Shown piece by piece: positions 34,564 to 46,912 of a stretch of 64,000 bases of DNA. The first letter of the stretch is position 1. The number at the start of each line of letters is the position of its first letter. The notes beneath the pieces were generated by a model. It did not search any database, had not been told where the DNA came from, and was given only the letters and a program-made list of their open reading frames with translations. Made by a program: the position numbers and the translations under genes. Source of the DNA: Volutella citrinella (taxonomy: Eukaryota; Ascomycota; Sordariomycetes; Hypocreales; Nectriaceae); NCBI GenBank assembly GCA_034401135.1, contig JAWZSP010000007.1, positions 1,488,001 through 1,552,000 on the forward strand, read 5' to 3'.

Positions 34564-36087
34564 ATGGCGGATTTGGGAAGGTCTTCTGATAGGGCGCCCC
34601 TCCAGACAAAGGTTGTGCGGTCTCAGCAGATCGCGGCGGCGTCCCCAGTCAGGTCTACAACTGCGGCTGTACCCGAGGACGACGACTCGGACGACTCCAG
34701 CGAACCCAGCAATTACAACAACACCCTCCCCAGAAGCCATACGCCCGGCCACCTTGCCAGCAGGAGCACGCATACCACACGTCGAAAACCCTCCGACCTT
34801 GCCATTCGGCAGCGCTCCCAGTCCACATCCCAGGTCGCCTCGCAGCGCGCTCCTGGTGGCCGACCGACGAAACCACCCACGTCCTTCTCCAGTGCTGCCG
34901 GCGATGCATCGAGCGAGGGAGATGGCAATGTGCGTAGGCCTAGTGCCATGCGGTCGACGTCTGCAATAGCCAGCAAGCATCAGGCTTCAGCACTATTCAA
35001 CCGCCGCCAAACCACCATGCATGGTCGGCGAGTGAACGGCGAGTGGACTGCTTACCCATCACTCCCGGAGGCTGATTCGGGCCCCGAGGTGCCAGTGGCT
35101 CCAGCATCGGGCATGTACTGGTCCAAGGCCCCCGTGTCAGGGTCGCCTCACCCCAGCTTACGGGCTCATACGACGACGATTGTCGGGTCCAACGTCTACG
35201 TATTTGGTGGTTGCGATGCCCGAACATGCTTCAACGATTTATACGTATTGGACGCGGATTCATTCTATTGGTCCGTCCCTACCGTCGTTGGCGATATCCC
35301 TGCCCCATTGAGGGCCATGACGTGCACCGCCGTTGGCAAGAAGCTGGTGGTGTTTGGCGGCGGCGATGGACCCGAATATTACAACGACGTCTACGTGCTA
35401 GACACTACCAACTTCCGCTGGAGTAAACCACGCATCATCGGCGACAAGATGCCCTCCAAACGCAGGGCACACACCGCATGCCTCTACAAGAACGGAATAT
35501 ATGTTTTCGGCGGCGGAGACGGGGTGCGAGCGCTCAATGATATCTGGCGCCTTGATGTGAGCGATGTGACCAAGATGTCCTGGCGTCTCGTGTCGAGCGC
35601 AGAGAAGTCATCCTCGGGGTTAAAAGACTACCGTCCAAAGGCGCGGGGCTACCATACGGCCAACATGGTGGGCAGCAAGCTCATTATATTCGGTGGTTCG
35701 GACGGCGGCGAGTGCTTCGACGACGTGTGGGTGTACGACGTCGACGCCTTATTCTGGCGGGCTGTTTCCATCCCAGTGGCCTACCGTCGCCTCTCCCATA
35801 CAGCCACAATCGTTGGTTCCTACCTTTTTGTCATTGGCGGCCATGACGGAAACGAGTACTCCAACGATGTGCTCCTCCTCAATCTGGTGACGATGACGTG
35901 GGATAAGCGTCGGGTCTACGGAAAGGCGCCCTCTGGCCGTGGTTACCACGGCGCCGTGCTTTACGACAGCCGACTCATCACCATCGGCGGCTTCGACGGC
36001 ACAGAAGTGTTTGGTGATGTGATGCTGTTGGAGCTTGCCGTCCATGCGTACTACTCGCAGATCAGCCACTTCACCATTGAGGTATAG
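34564..36087 (+). CDS. Kelch-repeat beta-propeller protein of unknown function
   Basis: A single intronless exon gives 507 residues. The first 190 or so are disordered and rich in Ser, Arg and Pro. At least five kelch repeats follow, each with the GG doublet and a spaced Tyr/Trp: VYVFGGCDARTCFNDLYVLD, LVVFGGGDGPEYYNDVYVLD, IYVFGGGDGVRALNDIWRLD, LIIFGGSDGGECFDDVWVYD, LFVIGGHDGNEYSNDVLLLN, and ITIGGFDGTEVFGDVMLLEL at the end. The repeats should close as a single propeller. Kelch proteins serve as scaffolds in polarity, signalling and ubiquitylation; nothing here shows which. There is no BTB, RING or membrane segment. The C-terminus YYSQISHFTIEV follows the last blade directly. The gene is convergent with rcf2. 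Confidence 0.88.
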   Translation: MADLGRSSDRAPLQTKVVRSQQIAAASPVRSTTAAVPEDDDSDDSSEPSNYNNTLPRSHTPGHLASRSTHTTRRKPSDLAIRQRSQSTSQVASQRAPGGRPTKPPTSFSSAAGDASSEGDGNVRRPSAMRSTSAIASKHQASALFNRRQTTMHGRRVNGEWTAYPSLPEADSGPEVPVAPASGMYWSKAPVSGSPHPSLRAHTTTIVGSNVYVFGGCDARTCFNDLYVLDADSFYWSVPTVVGDIPAPLRAMTCTAVGKKLVVFGGGDGPEYYNDVYVLDTTNFRWSKPRIIGDKMPSKRRAHTACLYKNGIYVFGGGDGVRALNDIWRLDVSDVTKMSWRLVSSAEKSSSGLKDYRPKARGYHTANMVGSKLIIFGGSDGGECFDDVWVYDVDALFWRAVSIPVAYRRLSHTATIVGSYLFVIGGHDGNEYSNDVLLLNLVTMTWDKRRVYGKAPSGRGYHGAVLYDSRLITIGGFDGTEVFGDVMLLELAVHAYYSQISHFTIEV

Positions 36088-36827
36088 AGGAGGGTGATGG
36101 GGCTCTTCGCATCGGTGGTGCGGCCCGGCAAGGCAAGGCGGCCGTGCGAACCTGGCATGTATTCTTGGATCTACATTGGATGACGACTTTCATGATGCTG
36201 CGGAGGCTTAAAAAAAATAAATGTTGGGATACGGCAAGGTGTCGGTGGCAAATATGTGTATTTGATGAGGGATGATTGTGTGCTTTTAGCAGGTTTCTAA
36301 ACCGTGTTGTTTGTTGTATATCTTTTTTATATTGATAATCCAACCGTGTGTGGCGATGTTCCTCCCGATAGTAATATCATCTAGTAACCCTATCATACAG
36401 TGTGGTTCAATGTGAACCGCCAGGCCAATCAATCAATCAATCAATCATCGAGATTGTGGACTGACTCTTCCACATGTGCCGCTCGCTTCTTTTTTGCCCC
36501 GCACTACCTTTCGCTTGATCTATAGGTAAATGAAAAGACAATATGATTTGGTTATTGAGAAAACATAAGGATGCCACCGTCATCCTCGTCACTCCCTTGG
36601 TTCTTCTCTTGCTTCTTTGATGGAGCAATCAAGAACTCCGAAAACGCCAGCTGCTGTTGAATGAAGAGGGCGGCCATCTATCTTCCTCCTGGCTGGGGGT
36701 TTAGGAGTGAGCTCAAGGACCATGGGGTCCATGAATGATTAATGTGGTGTCTGAGGTGATAAAAAGGTGCGCTTGATACCCGCTCCCAAGCAAGCGAGCA
36801 CCGTGGCAGCCGGCTGGGCAGCTTGAA
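36088..36827. other. Convergent intergenic region with a (AATC)n repeat
   Basis: The 740 bp between the kelch gene and rcf2 are AT-rich and should hold two 3' untranslated regions. A short AATC repeat (36426-36446) is listed separately. No gene is seen. Confidence 0.6.
36426..36446. repeat. (AATC)5 microsatellite
   Basis: About five consecutive AATC units lie in the intergenic DNA downstream of the kelch gene. Confidence 0.85.
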
Positions 36828-37608
36828 TTAAGCCTTGCTGTCGGCAACCTCCTTGTGCCCCTCAACAATGGCCTTCTTGGCAGCCAGGCGCTTCTCCTCG
36901 GCGGCGACCATATCTGTCCATGGGTGTTAGCATTCCCTCGTCTGGGTCCAATTGCACAATTTGGCGATGCGACTTACCCATCCAGAGATCCTGGCCCTCG
37001 TACTCCTCCTTGTGGATCTTCTTCTCAATGAGGTGCTTGTGCTCCGGGTCGTCGGGGTCGACGACCATGATGGTCTGCCAGCGGCCGCTGCCCTTCTTGG
37101 CGTCGTTCATCTCAAAGGCAGCCGTGACGATTAGCACGGCCAGGGTCAGGCCCTGGGCGTATACACGAGCCTGGACAAGCTTGTTGGCCGTGTTCATGGG
37201 GGATCGGCTGACGAGGGCGAAGGCGAGACCCATACTGGCGATCCAGGAGACCAGGACAATGTTGTAGCGGTGCTCTTTGCAGTAATTCATGAACTTGTCA
37301 TAGTTGGTTTCGTTCTCACGAGCCAGCTCGAGAGCGCGCTTGGTGCTGTCGATGTAGCGCTTGGGGTCGCGCTCTCGGAGGTAGTCGATGGAGGTGCGGT
37401 CGGCGTTGAAGTTGGCGCCGAAGAGACCGGCCGAGGAGACGAGGAAGGCCTTGACGGGGATAGAAAAGGTGCGGAAGGCAGGGTAGCGCCGGCCGGCGAG
37501 GGAGACGCCAGTGAAGCCGATGGTGAGGCCGACGGCGCCTCCGATGAAGCCAGCCTTGAGGACGGCATTGTAGTGGGAATCGCCCTCGTCCTTGGTGACG
37601 ACCTTCAT
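36828..37608 (-). CDS. rcf2: Respiratory supercomplex factor 2 (Rcf2/HIG1 family)
   Basis: Two exons, 37608-36978 and 36913-36828, with a 64-nt intron give 238 residues. Four hydrophobic segments are visible: near residues 15-38 (AVLKAGFIGGAVGLTIGFTG), 52-68, about 125-145 (YNIVLVSWIASMGLAFALV) and about 160-175. The motif VQARVYAQGLTLAVL before the last segment is the HIG1 signature. Rcf2 is an inner-membrane protein of mitochondria that binds cytochrome c oxidase and the III-IV supercomplex and tunes its activity, from work in yeast. The short second exon encodes a charged Ala/Lys/Glu-rich tail (MVAAEEKRLAAKKA). The other family member, Rcf1, is shorter and has only two such segments. The upstream side opens into the 10.6 kb gene-free region. 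Confidence 0.9.
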
Positions 37609-38542
37609 GGCTGGGGCGGGCTGTTGGAGTAGGGGCGGGTGCGATAAGACTTGGATGCAATTGAGAGGTTGGAGGTTCGGGTGCTCGCTGCGGGAGGCGC
37701 GTGCGTTGGTTTAAAGACGGCGGGAGTTTGAGATGTGCGCGATTGGCAAATGTCGTATGATGGGAGGTGGTGCTGGTCGTGTGGTAAGCCGAAGCGGGCT
37801 GTGGCCGGGTTGTGTGGGTCAGGCGGGAATCGGGCTTCTAGGTGGGCCAGGAAAAATAGCTCCCCCAGTGTACTTTAATACTGGTTGGCGGAGATTCGAG
37901 GTACGAGCGGCCGACTATTTGCTGCTGATGAATTATGCGTCGATGTTATGAACCGAGCCAGATGGTGGATGATGGCAGGTGAGAGATGGGATAATATAGT
38001 AGGCGATGATGGTCTATGATGTTCTGGCGGGAGAAGGAGCGTCGGTACCAGTTGCTTATAAGTCAGACAAGACCGAACAGGGACCGAAAGACGAAGAACG
38101 AAAAAAAGCAGAAATCGACACGAGACCCCCGTCACACGGAGCGCGCGGAAGAAACGGGAATGGGCAGAGGCGCTGGATCGGCGAATGATGCCAGGGCGCG
38201 CCAGGCTTGCTTCCGGGGATGGCCGCGAATAGCGAACTGCGATCGAGGAAGCCGATTTATCACCGCAGCTACGTCGGCGATCCAAAAAGAAACGGGGCTC
38301 GAGGAGGGGCTAGTGCGGATTGGGGTTCTTTGTCCAATGGCTGGCAATGGGTTGCAATATCACAGTGATCATCACATTAAAGGTCTGCATGCCATGGTTA
38401 TTTGTACTCGAGGCCCTAGAACGATCAATATCCAAGGTTACGAGAAAAAAAAAATACCACACGATTTGCAAAATGGATCTTCCTAAATTACCCGCAACAC
38501 GGGGGCTCAAGGCCCTTTCTGTCGCCGCACACGCCGCTGGAT

Positions 38543-38584
38543 GATGCCGCAGAGATTCGGCGGGTGCGGCATCTCTGCGGCATC
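38543..38584. repeat. Perfect 14-bp inverted repeat (hairpin)
   Basis: GATGCCGCAGAGAT at 38543-38556 is matched by its exact reverse complement at 38571-38584, with a 14-nt GC-rich spacer. Pairing continues imperfectly outward (8 of the next 13 positions match). A second short hairpin with arms GCCACT and AGTGGC lies at 38618-38634. Confidence 0.85.
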
Positions 38585-41500
38585 CTCTGGCGGCCCGCTG
38601 CGTCACTGTGCCGCCGTGCCACTGAGAAAGTGGCGTCACTTTTCTTCACGGCGCTGGCTCGCTCTCCAGCGCTGGCGGTTCTCGGCGTCCCCGCCACGAG
38701 CAAAGCTCGCAGAGAGTGTCATAGCAACACTTTAATTCTGCTGTGCGGCAACAAGAGCCGAGTAGGCGATCGGCAGCTCGTCGTCATGGCGCATTTCTAA
38801 TCGGAAAGCCACGAGCCGTCCTGCCGCAAACAGCAGCAGTCCGCAGTGGGTGTCGCTCGTACATTGGTTCGTCATGCGCTCCCGCTTGCCCAATTGCGTT
38901 TCATCCGTTCTCTATATCAAGTCGGCGCGGATAACTTGGAGACAATCGGCAATTATCCATGTGCGGCTCGCGTGCTGGCCAACAATGCACAGCGCTTTCC
39001 CGTGTTCTAAATCTAGACCCCGCTCAGCCGTGCCCCGGTGTCTGGCCCGAGAGCTGGGTCGTTTGTGCCAAGCGTTCATTCGGGGTCCGCCGCCGTATAA
39101 GGCGATGCGGGTGGCCTGACTTACAGCTCTTTCCAACCTACCACGACCAGAAAAAGAACGAGCGAAACAGTGACGAGCACGTTGCTAAGCTCTTTCAGTC
39201 CCTCTCGCTTGATTACATGCCTTGCATTAGTGCGGGTGGCACCAGACTTCAATTGACTGCAATACAGCCCTTGCGAAACGCTTCATCTTATTCAACACCA
39301 CAACATCTTGCCCTAGACTCGAGTATTTTGTACTTGGTAGAACAAGCTGAATACTAAATGCACTTTTTACAGAGCAATCGCCAGATTCCCTCTTCGCTTC
39401 GTCAGTGAGGGCCCTGGCAAGTTGTCAGATGCTGGCTTTCGTGTCAAGACGCTGAGTCCCAGTGTTGCTATACCGTAGAGAGATCTTCTCAAGCCTGAGT
39501 TTCGTGATAATAAAAGCTGTACAAAACGTGTTTGCAGGAGGGCTCGGCGCGCATATACTTATAGACACGTTTCTCCGTGACTGACAAGGAAGTGACGGAT
39601 CTGTCGCTAGACAATGTGATCTTCAGACCCCTGTGGTTGACGGTCAACAACAGTGAAACAAACATGTTTTTAAGAGGCTGCAAATACCTACCCACCAAAT
39701 AACAACGGAAAGATTCTGTCACCGTCTGTACCTGTATTTTGACCAAACCCTCTGAAACTGTCTGGCGACAAGTTGGGGCAGATCACTACCCTAGACTACT
39801 CAAGTTTGAGCTGAAGAAGCTTCGGGGGAAGCAGCAATATTACAATGGACACATTGTTGCGTAATTACAAAAGATGATTGTCCCAAGTTGGACGTAATGA
39901 AGAGATTGAGCGCCCGGGTTCACGGCAGAACACGGCTAAGTACTGCCAAGGTGACAGAATGGTGACTTGGGGAATAACATTGTAACTTGACATTCGCGAA
40001 AGACACACTATATCCAAGAGTCAACCACTTGAGAGAAACACACCAAGCAATCAAGCAGGGCAGGTGACGAAACGTTTGGCTGGGAGCTCATATAGACCTG
40101 CTTCGAGCCAGCCTTCTCTTCCCTTTCAGCCATTACACAAACGGAGACACCGAAACTGCGCGATTGAGATCAAAGCAGCTTAGGATCACAGTAAGGTAGT
40201 GTTCAAAGAGAGTGCTTAATTAATCCCTTTTGCCAAATTCCTACCCCGCTGCCCAAGGAAGGGATTAATTGGCCATCTTGTCGGTATAACGGATAGCTTG
40301 GTGTGCTTGGTCTTGTTTAGACAAAGTGTTTGCCAGGAAAAACTGCGCCTTGTCTGTCCCCTGCCTCTGGATAAGTAGAAATATGTGGTTGCTGCCTCTC
40401 CCTTGTTTAGCGCCACTCACGGCTCTCAGAGCAAACCCACCATTAACATTCAGTTGCACATCACGGAACAGTTTGCGACATATTGGAAGGCCATAGAGGC
40501 CAACCATGGGTCGGCAACCCTTGATTAATGCAACGATGGAGTGGTTTCGAATTAACCCGATGGAGTTTCGGATTGGATGGCAACTATGGCTATGAAATGG
40601 CAGCAGGAAACCTTGGATACTCCTGCATGGAACATAGCTCGTCCACTGTTGGCGATCTCAAATATACGACATCGCGCCATGCCATAAGCTACGTTTGCCC
40701 GGTTGGGTGATTCTAACGCAGGCCCTCAAACGGGCTACTTCATCACCCCCGATCCAGAGCTACTCGTGCGGGCTCTTATCTCTGCGGAGCATGAAACCCC
40801 GTATCATCTCTGCCACCCGCTTCCCCGTGTTATCTAGCGCTAAACACTCTAGTCAAAATCTCAGAAGCCATGCGATAGGAGCTGATATGCTCTGTAAACT
40901 GCCAACCCCTACGAGTCAGTGAATCCGACAACATGAGGAACGTCGGCTAGCTTATCGAGATATTGTATTGTGTCATGGATCTACGCGGCCTCGACGGTGT
41001 GCAGTTGCAGTTGACATCATGTTGATCCACCCTTACGCGTTGGCCGCGCTGGTAAATGGGCCGGCATAGTGTTCCGGTATTCCGCTGGGTCAAGAGCTGG
41101 TAGTTCGTTGTACTATCTTGTACCTCGTAAACACGAGCTATCTGGAGAGCCAACGTGTAGATCAAAATGCAAGCGGCTGACGAAGAGATCAGACCACCGT
41201 CTTACACAGCGGTTACGGAGGTTGGGAGGGCATCATGACATCTACGAAAAAGCAATATACTGCAGTTGCAGCATTGAAGACTAGGTATGTAGCATGCATC
41301 GTGGCGAGTCTGGAAGGACCCGAGATGTTCCCCCACCATATCCTCCCCCATATCGTTAGGCAGACTTCTGCAATGCCCAGGATGCAGGTTTGGGAGGCTT
41401 GCAAGCACCGCCGCTGCTGCTGTCGGCGATGCCTCGTTCGGACAAGATCATCGCGTATGGGCCAGTAAGCCATGCCGCCCGGTAGTGTCTTGCCCGAATG

Positions 41501-42659
41501 CATCAGCACGTTGCACCCTGGTCGAGGGAACTTTGGGAACCCATTGGCGGGCTTCATGCATCTCGCCAATCCTCGCTTGGACTTGGCTGCAACCTCCCGA
41601 TCTGGGGTTATCACGAGCGAGCCCCATAATGTCGGGCGGCTGCACGCCTCAAGGCGAGGGGTAGAACGGCAATCTTAGACGAATGCCATGCTTTAGGGTA
41701 GAGCTGCATGAGGAAGGGAGGGGGGCAGCGTGGGATGCAGACATGAATTGAGAGTCAGCATCGTTTCGTGGAGGGATGCATTGCTCCTGTTACTCCACTG
41801 GAACTGACGTATCAAGTGCCTGGGGAGAATTGGGCTTTGGACAGCACGATTCGTTCTGCCAAGACTGAGTTCTATTACTCATTCATGGAACGATGATGTC
41901 AGTCGACTAGATCACGGGGAAGAGATTGATTCCCCATCCAAAAATTGCCGGGTTCTCCGTTGTTGGTAATGGACTCGCCACTCCGTCCTCCGCGGGGCAG
42001 CCGGGGAGGACCCCCGCTGTCACGAGACCAGTTACCCTTCCCAAGAGCTCGGAACACCCGCTCGGTCCGGAGATGATGATGCTTTGGGCCGAAGGACGCG
42101 GTGCCTGTCACTGCCAGAGTGGCTGCGCGAGGCTGGGCAAACCCGTCGTAGCCGTCGCACTTCGTCGAGGCGCAGGGCCCGTTATGTGGCCAATCCTCAA
42201 GACGCCAGTGTGAGTGTGGCCTCACTTTGCCTGTTGGGGTAGCCGGGCCTGGTCCGATTACCCATTCGCTGACCATTCGAACGGGCTCGTGTGGAATGGA
42301 AGCCGCGGCCGGGGGCCCGTTTTATTCCACGGAGGCTTCCACGCCCACTTTTGTGGCCGGGTTTCCAGATGGCTGCACCATTGGATGGATGGATCCCTTG
42401 CCTTGCCTGGCGCTTCTCCGCAGCAGCTTTCTCAGTCTATTATTTGTCTGACCAAATATTATCAGCGTCGTGTGCTACCCGGCCATGGGTGGAATCCGCC
42501 CTGACCGAGACGAATTCAGCTCCGTCCGGGCTGGACAATTCCCTTGGGGGCTGCATGTCCCCTTCAGAGCCGCCCAAGCCTCAAGATGTCTTGTGGTTTC
42601 CCAGGCCCCACCCGGCACCGTCGACGATGGATCCTCAAACAAAGCCACCGAGGAATGGG

Positions 42660-42670
42660 CCCCCCCCCCC
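42660..42670. repeat. C11 homopolymer run
   Basis: Eleven consecutive C lie within the gene-free region, directly after GGG. This is a likely site of assembly error or length variation. Confidence 0.85.
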
Positions 42671-45600
42671 AAGCCCGTTCCAAGTGGAGAATGAGGAATC
42701 TTGGCTCCCTTATTCACTCTCATGTATTATTATTAGTGGCGGTCCTGAAGGACATGCTGTGTCGGTGGCGCGCGTAGGAGCACAAGGCAAACCCGCATGT
42801 GACATGAGGACCCCGTTTCCAACCTCCCGAATCCCTGGGCCAACTCATCTGATCCCTCCGGATCCTGTGACTAGCGAGTTGAATAGCATGGCAGAGCTAA
42901 AAATAAATCAGACCGACCTGCTATCAAGGGTATGATATGAATCAGCAGCGCCACGGACAGTGATATTGTACGAGCGGCTCTAAATCCTATCACGACTCCT
43001 TGGGCCTTGCTCCCTTGCCCTGGCCGGAGAGAATTAACCCGTTCCTTACCGCACCGGCTTGAAAGTCTAATTTATTAGCAATTGATGGCGCTTGGGAAGG
43101 GAACCGTTCGGGATGGCCGCCGCCTCCTGCATGAAGGGACCAGATTGACGCCAAAACAGGTGAGCCAAAAGCTTGGTCCAGGGATAGGCTGTTATGGAAA
43201 TTGCACCTGATACTCTACGTGTTGCGCAACCTAATTACTCCGTGAAAGCGTTGCATGATGGTTCTTGGGCACAGGCATCCATGTCCTGGGCGAGTTGGGG
43301 ACACGTCCAGCTCACGATCATCCTGCCAACCTTTGGGGCTTGGCCGTGGAAGACAATCTTACGAGGGAGCAGCAAAGAGAGAGGAGACGTGGTGCAGAGA
43401 TAATTTAGTACGCGGATGTTGCATTCACGATCTGTGGATCTGCTTCGACCCGGGACCCCAACAGCACTAGTACCAACTGCACCATCCACTGCACCAGGCC
43501 ATCGGAACTGCCCATGGCTGGCCTGAGATCTGGCGGTGACAGGCGTCTTGGTGGGGATACCCAGGAGCGCGCGCCATCTGACGCCCCGTAAATTGAAAAA
43601 GGCGGCGAGGGCTCCTCTAATTATTGCCAAGCCCCAGTGCCAGAGGCCCGCTCCGTGGATTTGGAGACTTGGAGACCCTGGTGAGAGCTGGAGTAGGTGT
43701 CCCAGCGCAGCAGTATGCTGGTACGGCCAAGTGCGCATGTCTCGGTGGGGACCCAGGCGGCGGGGTCATGGTGCCCCAAAGACGCTCATCTCATGTGTCC
43801 CCTCGCACTGCTCGATTCTTGTTTGACTTTATCCCAAGTTCCCAATCCAACTTTCGAAGCCACTGCCTGCACCCGTGGACCATCAAGGCGGGCTTGTGCT
43901 GCCGTTTGGGTGGTACTCATGGGTGGGGTTGGTGGTGATGAGGTTCGGCGGTAGTTGTCCAAAGTAGGTCCGCTTTGAGCAAGCCCTCGTTTTACATAGC
44001 ACCTGGCACCCACACTAGTGCTCCGTCGACCCCCAAACCAGCCTTGAAACGAACGGGCCTGACCCGCTCGTCACTCGCAGATCTGTTATGATATATCAGC
44101 AGCATGGAATAATTAATCCGCTTGGGCGTCGGCCACCATGTCCTTCTGTCTGGTCGATCGCAATAGCTGGTTGACGCCTTGCTTTCCCAAAGGAGAGCGG
44201 CCCGGGACCCATTCGATGGGGCATGCTGGTCATTTCTCATTTGCATTGCCGACCTACCTTATCCGCTCCTAGTAATAGTAGACTTGGCGCTTGGGACGCC
44301 TGCAATAGCTTCCGTTGGCGAATGGATTGACCACAATGTAGGAGCCCATTGGTCGCTGGGCGGGCTTGGGCCAAAACATTGGCCTGATAGTTTGACTGAG
44401 AGTGCTACCTGTCGTGTTTTCGAACCCGTGTTTGCTTTGTTGTATGCTTTTTTACTCAGCTGCTTCGGCCGTGGGCCTTGCCGTTGCGCTGTGACCAGCA
44501 GAATGCATTTGCATTTGCATGCCGCGGGAGGCTCAAAAGAGATCTGTCGAATTCTACTCCGTGCTCAGTATTAAGCTCTCGATCCTCGTGCCGATGCGCC
44601 CCTCCTGTGCGACGAAATTACGTACCGATGCCAGATCGAAGTTTGGGTCGGTGGAACCCTTGGCAATGTTCACTGAACAGTCAACACCGTCAACCTGATT
44701 CAAACTTGCCGGTTCTGGTCCGCCGCTTGCGCGGTGTGCAAGGATTAGGATTGGTTCGCTCACACCTTGAGAAACTCAGCATCAAGCGCCTTTTGTCTGC
44801 CCCTTTCCCATTGATTGCTGCACCTGACTACTTATTAGCTAGGTAGATACGTAGACGGGCCGTGTTCCTATAATTTTGGGGAAAAGGACACCTACTATTT
44901 ACCTAGTTATCCAGTGGTGTGGACATTCAACGCAAGAAGTATTCATGACGGTATTGAGCGTCGCTCCTACTCTCCAAAAGGCTGGCTGGGTGTTGGTGAG
45001 GAGATTTACCACGCAGCTTAAACTTCAATACCTGGCTCAACTGGACCTGTAGCTTTGCTGAAGGCACCCTCAATGCACTTGTCAACGGCTTGCGTGATGC
45101 GATCATGCGCAGTAGCCGCCAGTATCCCCTTGGTTTCCCCTCAACGTGTATGGTACCTCGCCCACCGCCCTGCGGTTCCGTACCGCTGCCCACCCCACCG
45201 GCGAATATGCGCGGACTGTTGCTGCTTCTACGGCATGCCCCTACATCCGTAGGCCTAACCAATGCAATAACCTGGCCCAGAATGACCCAACCCATCATGG
45301 AAAGGCTCGCGGAGGGGACGATCAACCACGTTTTCTTTGCTTTGTACCAGGGGACCTAAGGAACTTCTAGTAGGGCATTGGCGCTGGACTAGAACGTTTG
45401 CCGCCATCGGCACCCAGACCGAGGCATAGAGGCAACGGGCCAGCCACGGAGCTAGCGCGGCCTTGGTGCCTCCTTGTACGTAAAGGCAATCCGCCTGGGC
45501 GGCCATGATGGACTAGGCTGGCCTGCGATGACAGTTTAGGACACACTTTATCCGCGCAGGCCATGCCGTCAGGACCAGGAGGATGGTCGTCAGCCTTCGA

Positions 45601-45922
45601 GCCAAACTCAATCCGTCAAGCACCTGGGTGTACGCGATGTCTCCTTTCGTACTCGGAGAGAGAGAGAGCTCCTTGGCCCCATGGCTCTGGCAACGCAGAT
45701 CCGCTTGGTCTTGGCACAGCTGGTGGAGCCCGTCCACTTCTTTACTCGACGTCGTTGCTTCGGTTGGAGGCTTGGAGGTGGGGCATGTCCAGGTCCAATG
45801 CCAATGTGTGCATGCAGAGGAAAATACATGCCTAGGGAATAAATATGGTCAGTTGGCTGGGAGGAGCTGCATGCAGGTCAATCACTCTAGACGAAGCTGA
45901 AAAGACCAAATCTTCTCGAGTA

Positions 45923-46912
45923 GGTACCTTAGGACATTTGGGTTGTAGGCAAGAAATCCAGTCCCGAAGCCTCGAAGGGGGCAAGGGGGGTTGTTCAACT
46001 TTGATGCTGGTCCATTCTACACGCTCTCGAGGCAGGATCGTCGTTCCAACGCCCGGCCGAGTCCAGCCTCGTCATGCGGGGCTTGATCGCTGCTGAGACA
46101 GGCACATCGGCTTCTTGCGCGACCACTCTGGGTCCATGTTCCGAGTAGGCTCGAACTCGATCGCAAACCTGGCCGAGCGTCGTACCAACACCGCACATGG
46201 TATAAGCCAGTAATGTGCCATGCTACAAAACAGTACGGGGAGCTTACGTACCTAGTGCAGTGCTCCGGGCGGGTGGCCTGGTCTTGAGGCAGTGGCTGAC
46301 GAACCTGTACTGGTTTGGACGGAGCCGGGCGTGGAGGCACAGGCCGATCACCTAGCGCAGGCTGAGACTCCCGAGCGGCCCCTTGTCTGCCGGCGTACCA
46401 GCCCCCAATACGGCATCAGCGTCCTAGTCCTGAGAACCTTAGGCATGTACTAACGTTCCCAGTGAGTGCCTTTGTCAGTGTTTGATGCCGTCCCATAGTC
46501 GGTCGGTACCTTCCGAGGGTCTCATACGGTACCTGTGGGTACCCTCACCCGCACCCTCGCCCCGGCATCTTTGGTGGTTGTCCAGCCACGATGGCGTCCC
46601 AAACTCAAGCATGTGCTCGTCGTCAGCGCAGCAGCCAGACAGCCAGCATAGACTGATGGGAGAGTGTTTGTGGGATGTGGACGAAGGATATCGCAGGACT
46701 CTATCAAAGTGGGATGCCCAAGGTGCCCCAGCTATCAGTCAGAATGGGAGAAGATCAGTGAGGATGGGGAGATGCGAGTTTCGGAATCGACTATGGATGT
46801 AAGGGCGTCAACGACGGCCAGTTGAGGTGGGTCCCTCGCGCCGGTCTAAACCTAAGTTGTGAGGCAAGGACGTCGGGGCGACGTGGGTACCTAGGGGACT
46901 AGGGCCGGTACC
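45923..46912. repeat. Cluster of GGTACC palindromes with CTTAGG/CTAGG flanks
   Basis: GGTACC occurs at 45923, 46505, 46529, 46539, 46887 and 46907. The 11-mer GGTACCTTAGG is found at both 45923 and 46907, and a related CCTTAGGCA is near 46437. Further GGTACC sites occur in other intergenic parts of the window (33600, 34189, 38044, 52519, 62614, 63815). The random expectation is about one per 4 kb. Confidence 0.75.

Noticed and set aside
39216..39357. A possible 46-residue peptide behind a TATA-like string
   Set aside because: It has no signal peptide and no conserved feature. A frame of this length is expected by chance.
42291..42935. A 214-codon frame in the gene-free region
   Set aside because: Composition is random (Pro, Trp and Arg rich), it spans a C11 homopolymer, and no domain or splice partner is seen.
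43235..43738. A 167-codon minus-strand frame in the gene-free region
   Set aside because: It shows no protein-like pattern, no domain and no promoter context.
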